Source of the DNA: Candidatus Nitrosoglobus terrae
Lineage (GTDB): Bacteria > Pseudomonadota > Gammaproteobacteria > Nitrosococcales > Nitrosococcaceae
Assembly: GCF_002356115.1 (NCBI RefSeq)
Contig: NZ_AP014836.1
Coordinates: forward strand, 1,923,091 to 1,987,090
Direction: 5' to 3'
Length of the DNA stretch: 64,000 nucleotides
Part shown: positions 1 through 7,408 of the stretch, piece by piece
How positions within the stretch are numbered: position 1 is the first letter of the stretch
How the letters are laid out: each line of letters begins with the position of its first letter
Notes under the pieces: generated by a model
Seen by the model: only the letters and a program-made list of their open reading frames with translations
Told to the model about the DNA's origin: nothing
The model's database searches: none
Made by a program: the position numbers and the translations under genes

Positions 1-184
1 CAGGGATTGCCGACTCTGGCGGGGGCGTGAACGTAGGTCGTTCCGGAAATTTTAATGCAGTATGAGTGATCACCGCAACACCCACCACGCTGCGTCCCAT
101 ATCCAGCGAGGTGCTTTTGTTTGAAGACTGGGAACACACGGTAAGCGCCAGCACCCCCAAAAGCAATATTAGCAATTTACCCAT
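1..184 (-). CDS. Secreted or lipoprotein-like small protein, 3' end outside window
   Basis: An open frame of 61 codons starts at ATG 184 and runs off the left edge without a stop. The product starts with Met-Gly-Lys, then a strongly hydrophobic run of about 13 residues, then LTVCSQSS. This looks like an export signal; the cysteine after LTV resembles a lipobox, but the Val just before the Cys is atypical. An AAGG motif lies four bases before the ATG. It is 44 bases downstream of the HisA-like gene on the same strand, so probably co-transcribed with it. Beyond the signal the visible part is Ser/Thr- and Pro-rich. I recognise no family. Confidence 0.5.
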   Translation of the reverse strand, partial: MGKLLILLLGVLALTVCSQSSNKSTSLDMGRSVVGVAVITHTALKFPERPTFTPPPESAIP

Positions 185-228
185 AGCCTTATTGCCAATA
201 ACGGGTGGTGGCTTCCACCTCCTCAGCT

Positions 229-960
229 TTACTGGCTATAGGTGGAAAATTCTGCGCACTGAATTAAATCCTCAGCGCTTAAATTGCCATTATATAAAGC
301 GCTGGCTAATAACACTCCATCGGCACCCCACCGGACTAATTGTTGTAAATCTTTGAGGCAAACAACCCCCCCCGCTGCAAATAACCCTCCTTGCTGTAGC
401 CGTTTTTGCTTGATCTCATTCAACAGTGCCCAATCCGGCCCTTTCTGGGTTCCTATTTGTCCTAAGCTCATGACAATCACGGTCTCTGGCCATAATTCCG
501 GCTGGGCACTCAACTCCGCAGAACCAAGGAAATGGCCATCGCGGTAATCTAACGATAGAACTAATTGATCGGCCATGGGTAAACGCCGCAATTTTTGCCA
601 AGTGTCTATATCAGGTAGACTTTCCGTCCCCACTACCGGATAGGCTACCCCCAACGCAAATAATTGCAGGATAGCCTCACAGCTTACCGCCCCCCCATCT
701 ACCCATAATTTCAGCTTAGGATAATTTTGTACAATGGCGGCTATCACCGAGCGATGATGACCACGCCCCATAATTCCATCTAAATCAGCTAGATATAAAT
801 GGGAAAACGGATACCATTCCAACAATCCAGCTATAACCTCTAAAGGGGATGAATGAGCAGAAAAAGGAGAAATCAACGGTAAATAATGTTCCCGCCGCCC
901 TCCTTTTGCATGGACAACTAAATTATTCATTAAGTCAAGCACAGGTAGGAGTTTCATCAA
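229..960 (-). CDS. HisA/HisF-like TIM-barrel protein, cofactor-cluster type
   Basis: A 243-residue TIM-barrel protein resembling HisA, the phosphoribosylformimino-AICAR-phosphate isomerase. The two HisA-type catalytic aspartates appear kept (Asp9 in LPVLDL, Asp138 in LSLDYRDG). A C-terminal phosphate-binding-like segment (AAGGVVCLKDL near 195-205, then GADGVLLASALYNG) is also present. The usual GGIR segment is DGGAVS at 88-93, so the substrate is probably not the histidine intermediate, and there is no his operon here. Related HisA-like proteins accompany tetrahydromethanopterin and methanofuran genes in methylotrophs, where their reaction is not established to my knowledge. The neighbours at 3152-7285 fit that setting. 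Start chosen at the first of two Met codons. Confidence 0.7.
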   Translation of the reverse strand: MMKLLPVLDLMNNLVVHAKGGRREHYLPLISPFSAHSSPLEVIAGLLEWYPFSHLYLADLDGIMGRGHHRSVIAAIVQNYPKLKLWVDGGAVSCEAILQLFALGVAYPVVGTESLPDIDTWQKLRRLPMADQLVLSLDYRDGHFLGSAELSAQPELWPETVIVMSLGQIGTQKGPDWALLNEIKQKRLQQGGLFAAGGVVCLKDLQQLVRWGADGVLLASALYNGNLSAEDLIQCAEFSTYSQ

Positions 961-1006
961 ATCCTCGCGCCCTCGCTAAAACTGAAGAAAAAGCCCACTA
1001 AATAAA

Positions 1007-1459
1007 TTAATCCGGATAAAATTCACCCGCTAGCACCTGACTCCAAGTCCATCCAGTATCCGCAAAAGCGGCGGGAAAAGTATCTTCATCCCTATCTGTT
1101 TCTCGTGCGGCTACCGTTACAGCGCTTGGGTAAACTTCCCGGATCGTCTCTTCAACTTTTGGCTTTAAGCTTGGGCTTTTGGTTAAACGCCGAGCAATAT
1201 GCTGGCGCTGTTCTTTAATCGTTAATTGCCAACTTCAGGTTCTGCGATTGGGTTGGTATTTCCATTTAAGTAAGTGCATCAGCAATACAATTAACCGATT
1301 CTCAACCTCATTTCTATCGCTGGAGGCCATTTCCTCTAACTCCCCAATCAGGGCTTCCACGTTCACCTCCTCAAACCGACCTTGTCGTAGCTTTTCAACC
1401 GTCTCCTGAGTCCAACCATAATAGTCTTGCTGTGGAGTTATCATGTTAAGCGCTCCCAT
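1007..1459 (-). pseudogene. DUF29 family protein interrupted by one in-frame TGA
   Basis: Reading from 1459 (or the internal Met at 1444, better matched to the family start MITPQQDYYGWT) gives a DUF29-type protein. It runs to ...KWKYQPNRRT and hits TGA at 1235-1237. The same frame then continues SWQLTIKEQRQHIARRL and ends at TAA 1007-1009 after ...AGEFYPD, about 150 codons in all. Family members usually have a residue, often Arg, where the stop lies, so one CGA-to-TGA change explains it. DUF29 proteins are small, of unknown function and often multicopy. No frameshift is needed. Real nonsense mutation and sequencing error cannot be told apart here. Confidence 0.75.
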
Positions 1460-1486
1460 AAATCACTTTAACCATAATACCCCTGA

Positions 1487-3052
1487 CTATTTCAGCAAGG
1501 ACGAAGGCATAAAGTTAATCTTAAGGATCTGCATAATGCGTTCACGGCTGTTTAATGACCCACGGGTAATCGTTCGTATCACCTCATAATAGGCCCTCAG
1601 TTTTGGATCTTGAATTCGGTTATCGTTAAATTTAATACTTTCCAGATAGCCCGCCGGCAGCTCTCGGTGAAAATGCCCAATCCGCCAATTTGGGTCGTAT
1701 TTTGCTGGCAGCCTTGCGAGTAAGGGATCGGCTAAGGCGCAGGTATCGATGTAATGGGTACCTGGGCCATCGTGGACAGAGAAAAACCCGAGGAAACCAC
1801 ATCTAACTTTAACTTTCGCCGAAAATTGTAGCGTGCAAGATTCTCTGCCAAGGGAGCGGCATATCATTTCGGCTTGATAGCGATCATCCCCTATGGTCCA
1901 TTCTGGGCGAGCAAACGTAGACTTTGGCGCCGCTAGGAGACCATACCCTTGAGAATAAAACCCTCGTTCATCCGCTATCCCATCGTTGTAAATCTTTACA
2001 TGGGAATAATCAAAGCCGCTGAAAATATTGGGCTGGAGGGAAAATATTCCAAAAGCTAGAAGCGCTACCGTCATATAAGCGGTATATTCTTTATCTAGTC
2101 GATTCAATAACGCCTTGGCAATCATCACGGAGGCCACGAAAAAAGGTACCGTAAAAAATCGGCCCTCCATGAAATCCCCCCCCACGCTAATAATATAAAC
2201 GATATACAAGCCTATCCCAGCCGCTAAAGCTTTGTGAATGGCTGAACCGCGAGCACCCAAGAGTAACCCCAAAGCTATCCAAAATAGGGTTAAGGGATCT
2301 CGATCTAGACTATGCAGGATATATCTAAATCCTTGAACAAATAGCTCGCTCTGGGGTATCCCCGTACCCAGCTTAGCATAGGCGGTATTGGGGAACATAA
2401 ATCCATAGTAATACAGGGAGAAACCCGTCCAAGCAATGATCGGGATAACAGCAATCAGTAAGGATTTCATCAGCCGTTTTTTATCCTTAAGATTCTGTAT
2501 CAATACGAGCATCGCAAGGGGAAGAATCACCAAAATTAAATCAGCCCGATTGAGATAAAGTAAGGAGCAACACAGAAAGAATAACGTCAGGTTTTTTTCA
2601 GGTGCTTCCTCAAGTCTGATAGCCAGTAATATAATCGTAATACTGAGTAGATGAGATAACGGATTTTCTAAACCAGAAGTTGAAAAATCAATAAAGGCTT
2701 TTGACAAGGTTAACGCAAGTAACATTAAGATTGCAGCGGGTATATTTTTAGTAAATTTTCCCAGTAATAATCCCACGGAGGCTATTGAGGCTAAGAGGGA
2801 GAGCACGAATGTGGAGACATAAACATTTTTAAAGATTAATGTACCAAGACTGAGCAGCAAAAACCAAAGCGGATGGGTATAGGCTTGAACCCGTTCATCT
2901 ACATTAAACGTTGGCCCAAATCCATGGGTAAAATTGAGGACAGTTCTAAGTGTGATGGCCGCATCATCAGAAATCCAAGCCGTTTTAACTAAAATGACCA
3001 AAAAATAAAAATAACAGCCGAATCGAATAAATGTCTGTAAGGATAGATTCAT
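1487..3052 (-). CDS. Polytopic membrane protein, GT-C glycosyltransferase-like
   Basis: A 521-residue protein with about ten hydrophobic segments over the first 350 residues and a soluble C-terminal domain of about 150 residues. Near residue 28 it has SDDAAITLRTVLN, followed by NVDERVQAYTHPLWF. This acidic pair in the first extracytoplasmic loop and the later aromatic motif are typical of GT-C enzymes that use lipid-linked sugars. The C-terminus has ADPLLARLP and GHFHRELPAGYLES. These resemble a motif pair in AftB/GT89-like proteins, so a role in sugar transfer to an envelope glycan or protein is plausible. Acceptor and donor cannot be deduced. It is divergent from the mfnD homologue. A 9-codon ORF with a strong ribosome site precedes it (3056-3085). 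Confidence 0.65.
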   Translation of the reverse strand: MNLSLQTFIRFGCYFYFLVILVKTAWISDDAAITLRTVLNFTHGFGPTFNVDERVQAYTHPLWFLLLSLGTLIFKNVYVSTFVLSLLASIASVGLLLGKFTKNIPAAILMLLALTLSKAFIDFSTSGLENPLSHLLSITIILLAIRLEEAPEKNLTLFFLCCSLLYLNRADLILVILPLAMLVLIQNLKDKKRLMKSLLIAVIPIIAWTGFSLYYYGFMFPNTAYAKLGTGIPQSELFVQGFRYILHSLDRDPLTLFWIALGLLLGARGSAIHKALAAGIGLYIVYIISVGGDFMEGRFFTVPFFVASVMIAKALLNRLDKEYTAYMTVALLAFGIFSLQPNIFSGFDYSHVKIYNDGIADERGFYSQGYGLLAAPKSTFARPEWTIGDDRYQAEMICRSLGRESCTLQFSAKVKVRCGFLGFFSVHDGPGTHYIDTCALADPLLARLPAKYDPNWRIGHFHRELPAGYLESIKFNDNRIQDPKLRAYYEVIRTITRGSLNSRERIMQILKINFMPSSLLK

Positions 3053-3055
3053 TGC

Positions 3056-3109
3056 TTAGATCTCATTGATAATTTCTTTGTGCATTACTTTCCTCCCTCA
3101 TCAGGGAGG
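3056..3109 (-). promoter_or_regulatory. Leader mini-ORF and Shine-Dalgarno-sequestering hairpin
   Basis: On the minus strand a perfect 7-bp stem (CCTCCCT at 3109-3103, AGGGAGG at 3098-3092, loop GATG) has the strong ribosome-binding sequence GGGAGG in its 3' arm. Six bases later an ATG (3085) opens a 9-codon ORF, MHKEIINEI, ending in TAA at 3056-3058. The membrane-protein ATG (3052) follows after three bases. The layout suggests translational coupling, with the hairpin hiding the ribosome site. That function is inference. The strong site has no other good start codon to serve. Confidence 0.35.
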
Positions 3110-3151
3110 CTAAATCTTCAAGGAAAGTGTATTCTACGTCAATCCTAAACT

Positions 3152-4183
3152 ATGAAAATCCTCGTGTATGAGCATATAACCAGCGGAGCCTTATGCACAG
3201 CGCCCTTACCTACCTCACTGGTCAGGGAAGGCAACGCCATGCTGGAAGCTTTGCTCACCGATCTAGCAGAAAACTCAAGCGTACAAACTGTTATTCTTCG
3301 GGATTATCGCCTAAAGCTACCGGCTCATATCCGCCACTATTACTATATCCATAATCTTGATGAATTCCACTGCCGCTGGCACGACTGTTTAGAGGGTGTG
3401 GATGCGGTCTTACCCATTGCTCCAGAAACTGAGGGTCTCTTAACCAAGATTCAGGAATCGGTACTTAAAGCGGATAAACGCTTACTCGGCTGCCATCCGG
3501 AAGCAACGGCTATCGCCACTAGTAAAAGCCAAACGGCTCACTGTCTAGCGGTAGCAGGATTAATGACTCTCCCCACCACTTGGCTTCAGGATTGGCAACC
3601 CGATAACGCCATAGCTGATCCTCTGATCTGTAAGCCCGATGATGGCGTTGGTAGTACTGATGTTTTATATTTCGATAACAGTACTACTTTAAACAGATGG
3701 AAACAGGGAAAACCGCCAGAAATTTTAGCCAACCGGATTGTTCAACCTTATCTTCAAGGAATAGCTGCTAGCCTTTGTCTGCTCTGCGATAAGGGTGAGG
3801 CGCTTTTACTCTGCATCAATCAGCAGCATATCCAAATGAAAGCGGGAGCCTTGTATCTAAGGGGGATTACCGTCAATACCATGGCAATCTCAAAAATCTT
3901 TCAGGAAATCGCGGATCGGATTGCCCATGCCTTACCCAAGCTATGGGGTTTCGTGGGGGTTGATCTTATCCTTGGCCCACAGCCTATCGTAGTAGAGATT
4001 AACCCGCGCTTGACCACCAGCTATCTCGGGTTACGGAAAACGTATGGGATCAACCCTACTCGCTGGCTATTGACCCTCCTAGATCAAGGGATAAAGGCAG
4101 TAGAGCTACCTCCTAATTTAGGCTATAAAATGACGCTTATCACGGAAAAACAAAGGGTTATTTGTGCCACTGACCGTTATTAG
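3152..4183 (+). CDS. mfnD: ATP-grasp ligase, MfnD-like (tyramine/tyrosine-glutamate ligase)
   Basis: A 343-residue ATP-grasp enzyme. It starts MKILVYEHITSGA, has the nucleotide-binding strand LICKPDDGVGSTDV near 160, and the metal-binding segment VVEINPRLTTSYLGL near 280-295, where Glu and Asn bind magnesium. MfnD joins L-glutamate to tyramine in methanogen methanofuran synthesis; bacterial methylofuran is reported to use tyrosine in place of tyramine. The assignment rests on these motifs and on the downstream mfnF and mfnE homologues. It overlaps mfnF by 20 bases, so the genes are translationally linked. No clear ribosome-binding site precedes the ATG. Another carboxylate-amine ligase function is possible. 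Confidence 0.75.
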   Translation: MKILVYEHITSGALCTAPLPTSLVREGNAMLEALLTDLAENSSVQTVILRDYRLKLPAHIRHYYYIHNLDEFHCRWHDCLEGVDAVLPIAPETEGLLTKIQESVLKADKRLLGCHPEATAIATSKSQTAHCLAVAGLMTLPTTWLQDWQPDNAIADPLICKPDDGVGSTDVLYFDNSTTLNRWKQGKPPEILANRIVQPYLQGIAASLCLLCDKGEALLLCINQQHIQMKAGALYLRGITVNTMAISKIFQEIADRIAHALPKLWGFVGVDLILGPQPIVVEINPRLTTSYLGLRKTYGINPTRWLLTLLDQGIKAVELPPNLGYKMTLITEKQRVICATDRY

Positions 4184-5219
4184 CGGCTGGGATATAGGGG
4201 GCGCTCATCTTAAAGGGGCTTTGACCAATGCTCAAGGCCAAATTATACGCTGTACTCAAGTATGCTGCCCTTTATGGCAAGGGTTGGATCATTTACTGCA
4301 GGCTTTTGAACATATGAAAATCCAACTAGGAGGAATCGGTGACCTAGTAGCCATCACTATGACAGGAGAGCTTGCTGATATTTTTAAGGATCGCCATCAA
4401 GGCGTTCAGCTTATTTTAGAATGTGTTGAGCAGTTTTTTAGCCCGATGCCCGTGTATGTATTTGCGGGCACTCAAGGATTTATTCCATTAGGGCACGCCT
4501 CAAAATATATAAAATCAATTGCCTCTGCCAATTATCTTGCTACTAGCCAGTTGGCTGCTCGCCATTGGGATCAAGGACTGATCATAGATATTGGTAGCAC
4601 TACCAGCGATCTCATTCCCTGTAAAGCGGGTAAGCCACACCCTCAAGGAAAAAATGACCATACTCGCCTGATAAGTGGTGAACTCGTATATAGTGGTGTC
4701 ATCCGAACACCGCTGATGGCTATAGTACAGCAGGCTCCTATAGAGGGGCGCTGGGTGCGACTAGCGGCTGAGCATTTTGCCACTACCGCTGATATCTATC
4801 ATTTGTTAGGATGGCTCCCAAAGGGTGTTGATCTTTATCCCAGCGCAGATCATCAAGGTAAAAGCCCAGAAGACTGCGCCCGGCGGCTGGCGCGAATGAT
4901 AGGCGCTGATAGCCAACAAGAATCATTCTCTTCGTGGAGAAAACTAGCCTTCTATTTTGCTGAACAACAATGCCAGCAGCTAACTCAAGCTATTTTTCAA
5001 GTACTTTCACGGATAAACCTTAAGCCTGAAGCCCCCATTATTGGCGCTGGCATAGGGCGGTTTTTAGCTATTGAATGCGCTCGAAGGGTTCATAGACCTT
5101 ATGTAGATTTCGCTGAAATATTAAAAATGAGCCCCCATATCCCTATCAATGCGGATCACGCCCCTGCTGCTGCTATAACACAACTTGCTTGGGAACAATT
5201 GCAAAATACCCATTGTTAA
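4164..5219 (+). CDS. mfnF: MfnF-like H4MPT-linked C1 transfer pathway protein (hydantoinase/ASKHA fold)
   Basis: A 351-residue ASKHA-fold protein beginning at GTG 4164 inside the mfnD end. Phosphate-loop-like segments are GWDIGGAHLKGAL near 8 and IIDIGSTTSDLIP near 140. A GAGIGRFLA segment lies near 295. This family was long annotated as hydantoinase-like in tetrahydromethanopterin gene clusters. In methanogens MfnF condenses the aminomethyl-furan diphosphate with gamma-glutamyl-tyramine to form the ether core of methanofuran. Lying between mfnD and mfnE homologues strongly supports that role. It is four bases from the pabB start, so a single operon is likely. Confidence 0.8.
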   Translation: MPLTVISGWDIGGAHLKGALTNAQGQIIRCTQVCCPLWQGLDHLLQAFEHMKIQLGGIGDLVAITMTGELADIFKDRHQGVQLILECVEQFFSPMPVYVFAGTQGFIPLGHASKYIKSIASANYLATSQLAARHWDQGLIIDIGSTTSDLIPCKAGKPHPQGKNDHTRLISGELVYSGVIRTPLMAIVQQAPIEGRWVRLAAEHFATTADIYHLLGWLPKGVDLYPSADHQGKSPEDCARRLARMIGADSQQESFSSWRKLAFYFAEQQCQQLTQAIFQVLSRINLKPEAPIIGAGIGRFLAIECARRVHRPYVDFAEILKMSPHIPINADHAPAAAITQLAWEQLQNTHC

Positions 5220-5223
5220 TTTT

Positions 5224-6657
5224 ATGCAAACCCACCCCTTATATGCAGAATTGCCTTATTCCGAGGACTCAGTACCGTTATTTGAAGCGGTACGACTAGA
5301 TCCTTGGCCGATTTTTTTAGATAGCGGCTGGCCTACCAACTCACTAGGGCGTTTTGATATCATTGCCGCTGATCCCTTTGTAACCCTTAAAACAACAGAG
5401 CTAGAGACAACCATTTGTAAGCGTGGCCATACTTTCTCAAGCATTGATAACCCCTTTACCCTGTTACGATCTGAGCTGTATCGCTATCGAAACCAAAAAA
5501 CGCCTTTCTCCACCCATGAGCTTCCCATGATAGGGGGCGCTATGGGCTATTTCAGCTATGACTTGGTTCGATACTTTGAAAAGCTCCCGACCCTTGCCTT
5601 AGATAGGGAAAATATGCCTGAAATGGCCATTGGGATTTATGATTGGGTCATTATTGTTGATCATCACCAGCAGCGCTGCTTTCTTGTAGGTCAGGGTTAT
5701 GACGCTAAAACTAGAGAACGATGGGAAGCGCTTAAACATCATTTACGCCAAGTTCGCTGCTCACCGCCTCAAACTCCATTTCACCTCAGCAGCCAAATTA
5801 TATCTAACCTAGATAGGCAAGATTACCATCAGGCATTTACTCATATTCAATGTTATATTCGGGAAGGGGATTGTTACCAAGTTAATCTCTCCCAGCGATT
5901 TGAAGCCTTTGCCCAAGGAGATCCATGGGCGCTCTACCGTCGCTTACGCCTAGTCAATGGGGCGCCTTTTAGCGCCTACTTTACCATTCCAGAAGGCACT
6001 ATACTCAGCACTTCTCCTGAGCGCTTCCTGCAGGTGGATGCTACCGGCACCGTTGAAACTCGTCCTATCAAGGGAACTCGTCCTCGAAGTGCTAACTCAT
6101 TAGCCGATCAGCAGCTTGCACTAGAACTTCAGCACAGCCCTAAAGATCGGGCAGAAAATGTGATGATTGTCGATCTGCTACGTAATGATCTAGGTCGGGT
6201 ATGTACCCCAGGTACCATTCACGTTCCTAGTCTTTGTACGATTGAATCCTTTGCCACCGTCCACCATTTGGTAAGCACCATACGAGGTCAACTTGCACCC
6301 AAGCAAGATTCCCTTGCGCTATTGCAGGCCTGTTTTCCAGGAGGATCAGTGACGGGGGTTCCCAAGATTCGGGCAATGGAAATCATTGAAGAATTAGAGC
6401 CTCATCGTCGTGGGATTTACTGTGGTAGTCTCGGTTACCTTGATTTTGAGGGCAAGATGGATACCAATATCGCTATCCGCACCCTAGTGCATAATCAAGG
6501 CTGTTTGCGCTTCTGGGCCGGAGGGGGCATTGTGGCCGACTCAATGGAGGAAGACGAATACCAAGAGACGTTAACAAAGGCAGCCGCTATCTTATCTACT
6601 TTAACTGAGTACACCCGATTAACTCATCATCCTACAAGATTTTCTTGCCTTGGCTAG
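5224..6657 (+). CDS. pabB: Aminodeoxychorismate synthase component I (PabB)
   Basis: A 477-residue chorismate-utilising enzyme; start at ATG 5224 (MQTHPLYAELPY), just after mfnF. Family motifs are SPERFL, PIKGTRPRS, LLRNDLGRVC, GSVTGVPKIRAMEI and GGGIVADS. The Lys in PIKGT (about 284) is the residue that distinguishes PabB from anthranilate synthase TrpE, which has Ala there. It makes 4-amino-4-deoxychorismate from chorismate with amidotransferase-derived ammonia, leading to p-aminobenzoate for folate. p-Aminobenzoate is also the substrate of beta-RFA-P synthase in methanopterin synthesis. That may explain its place between mfnF and mfnE, though this link is inference. Confidence 0.88.
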   Translation: MQTHPLYAELPYSEDSVPLFEAVRLDPWPIFLDSGWPTNSLGRFDIIAADPFVTLKTTELETTICKRGHTFSSIDNPFTLLRSELYRYRNQKTPFSTHELPMIGGAMGYFSYDLVRYFEKLPTLALDRENMPEMAIGIYDWVIIVDHHQQRCFLVGQGYDAKTRERWEALKHHLRQVRCSPPQTPFHLSSQIISNLDRQDYHQAFTHIQCYIREGDCYQVNLSQRFEAFAQGDPWALYRRLRLVNGAPFSAYFTIPEGTILSTSPERFLQVDATGTVETRPIKGTRPRSANSLADQQLALELQHSPKDRAENVMIVDLLRNDLGRVCTPGTIHVPSLCTIESFATVHHLVSTIRGQLAPKQDSLALLQACFPGGSVTGVPKIRAMEIIEELEPHRRGIYCGSLGYLDFEGKMDTNIAIRTLVHNQGCLRFWAGGGIVADSMEEDEYQETLTKAAAILSTLTEYTRLTHHPTRFSCLG

Positions 6658-7285
6658 CTTTACAGAACATAGCGCTCCATGGGTGATTAAACTGGGGGGT
6701 AGCCTCTACTACAGTCATACCCTTTCCCAATGGCTACAGCAGCTTAGTGCAATTGGAGCCGGAAAATTTGTTATCGTCCCAGGCGGAGGCCCATTTGCTG
6801 ATCAGGTACGGGCTGCTCAAAAACGCTGGAAAATCACCAATATTCATGCCCATGCCATGGCATTACTGGCCATGGGGCAATTTGGCTATCTACTCCAGAG
6901 CTTAGCACCTAAGCTGTGTGTTGCTAACAGCTGTAGCCATATTCACCAAGCTTTACATCAAGGGCAGGTACCCATTTGGCTGCCGACCACTGAGGTATTA
7001 AATCACCCTGAGATCCCAGCCACTTGGGAGGTCACTTCTGACAGCCTAGCCCTTTGGCTGAGCGGTCAATTAAAAGCCAGTCGATTAATTTTGGTGAAAA
7101 GCGCACACATCCCTGACTCATCATCCATAAGCGCTCAGACCCTTGCCCAGCAAGGAATTGTGGATACGGCTTTCCCCAATTTTCTTCGCACAATTACTAT
7201 TCCCTGTTATTACGCCCATACAGAGGATTATCTACACGCCACCGAAAATGGAATCAGTCACATAGGAACCTGTATCCTTGTATAA
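6650..7285 (+). CDS. mfnE: MfnE-like amino-acid-kinase family protein (aminomethylfuran phosphate kinase)
   Basis: A 211-residue amino-acid-kinase fold protein. The phosphate-binding motif VIKLGGSLYYS lies near 12-22, VIVPGGGPFADQVR near 42-55, and VTSDSLALWLSGQLKASRL in the C-terminal half. MfnE converts 5-(aminomethyl)furan-3-ylmethyl phosphate to the diphosphate that MfnF uses. The start is TTG at 6650, which overlaps the last eight bases of pabB; the next in-frame Met is too late to keep the kinase motif. It ends the four-gene block. Family identity is good, and the exact substrate is inferred from the neighbours. Confidence 0.78.
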   Translation: MASFTEHSAPWVIKLGGSLYYSHTLSQWLQQLSAIGAGKFVIVPGGGPFADQVRAAQKRWKITNIHAHAMALLAMGQFGYLLQSLAPKLCVANSCSHIHQALHQGQVPIWLPTTEVLNHPEIPATWEVTSDSLALWLSGQLKASRLILVKSAHIPDSSSISAQTLAQQGIVDTAFPNFLRTITIPCYYAHTEDYLHATENGISHIGTCILV

Positions 7286-7408
7286 ATCTCTAAAAATTTA
7301 CAGGCATATAACCAATCCCTATAATCTACCCTTTTAATTATCCAGATTAAATATAATACCCGCTTCAAAATTAACAGTTATTCAGTATTTAACTTATCTT
7401 AATGCCCC

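Noticed and set aside
66-356. Plus-strand open frame across the left-edge genes
   Set aside because: It lies antisense to the signal-peptide gene and the HisA-like gene and has no recognisable domain.
1235-1237. Possible selenocysteine or stop read-through in the DUF29 frame
   Set aside because: DUF29 has no known selenoprotein members, the position is usually Arg-like, and I see no convincing selenocysteine hairpin downstream. A nonsense change is simpler.
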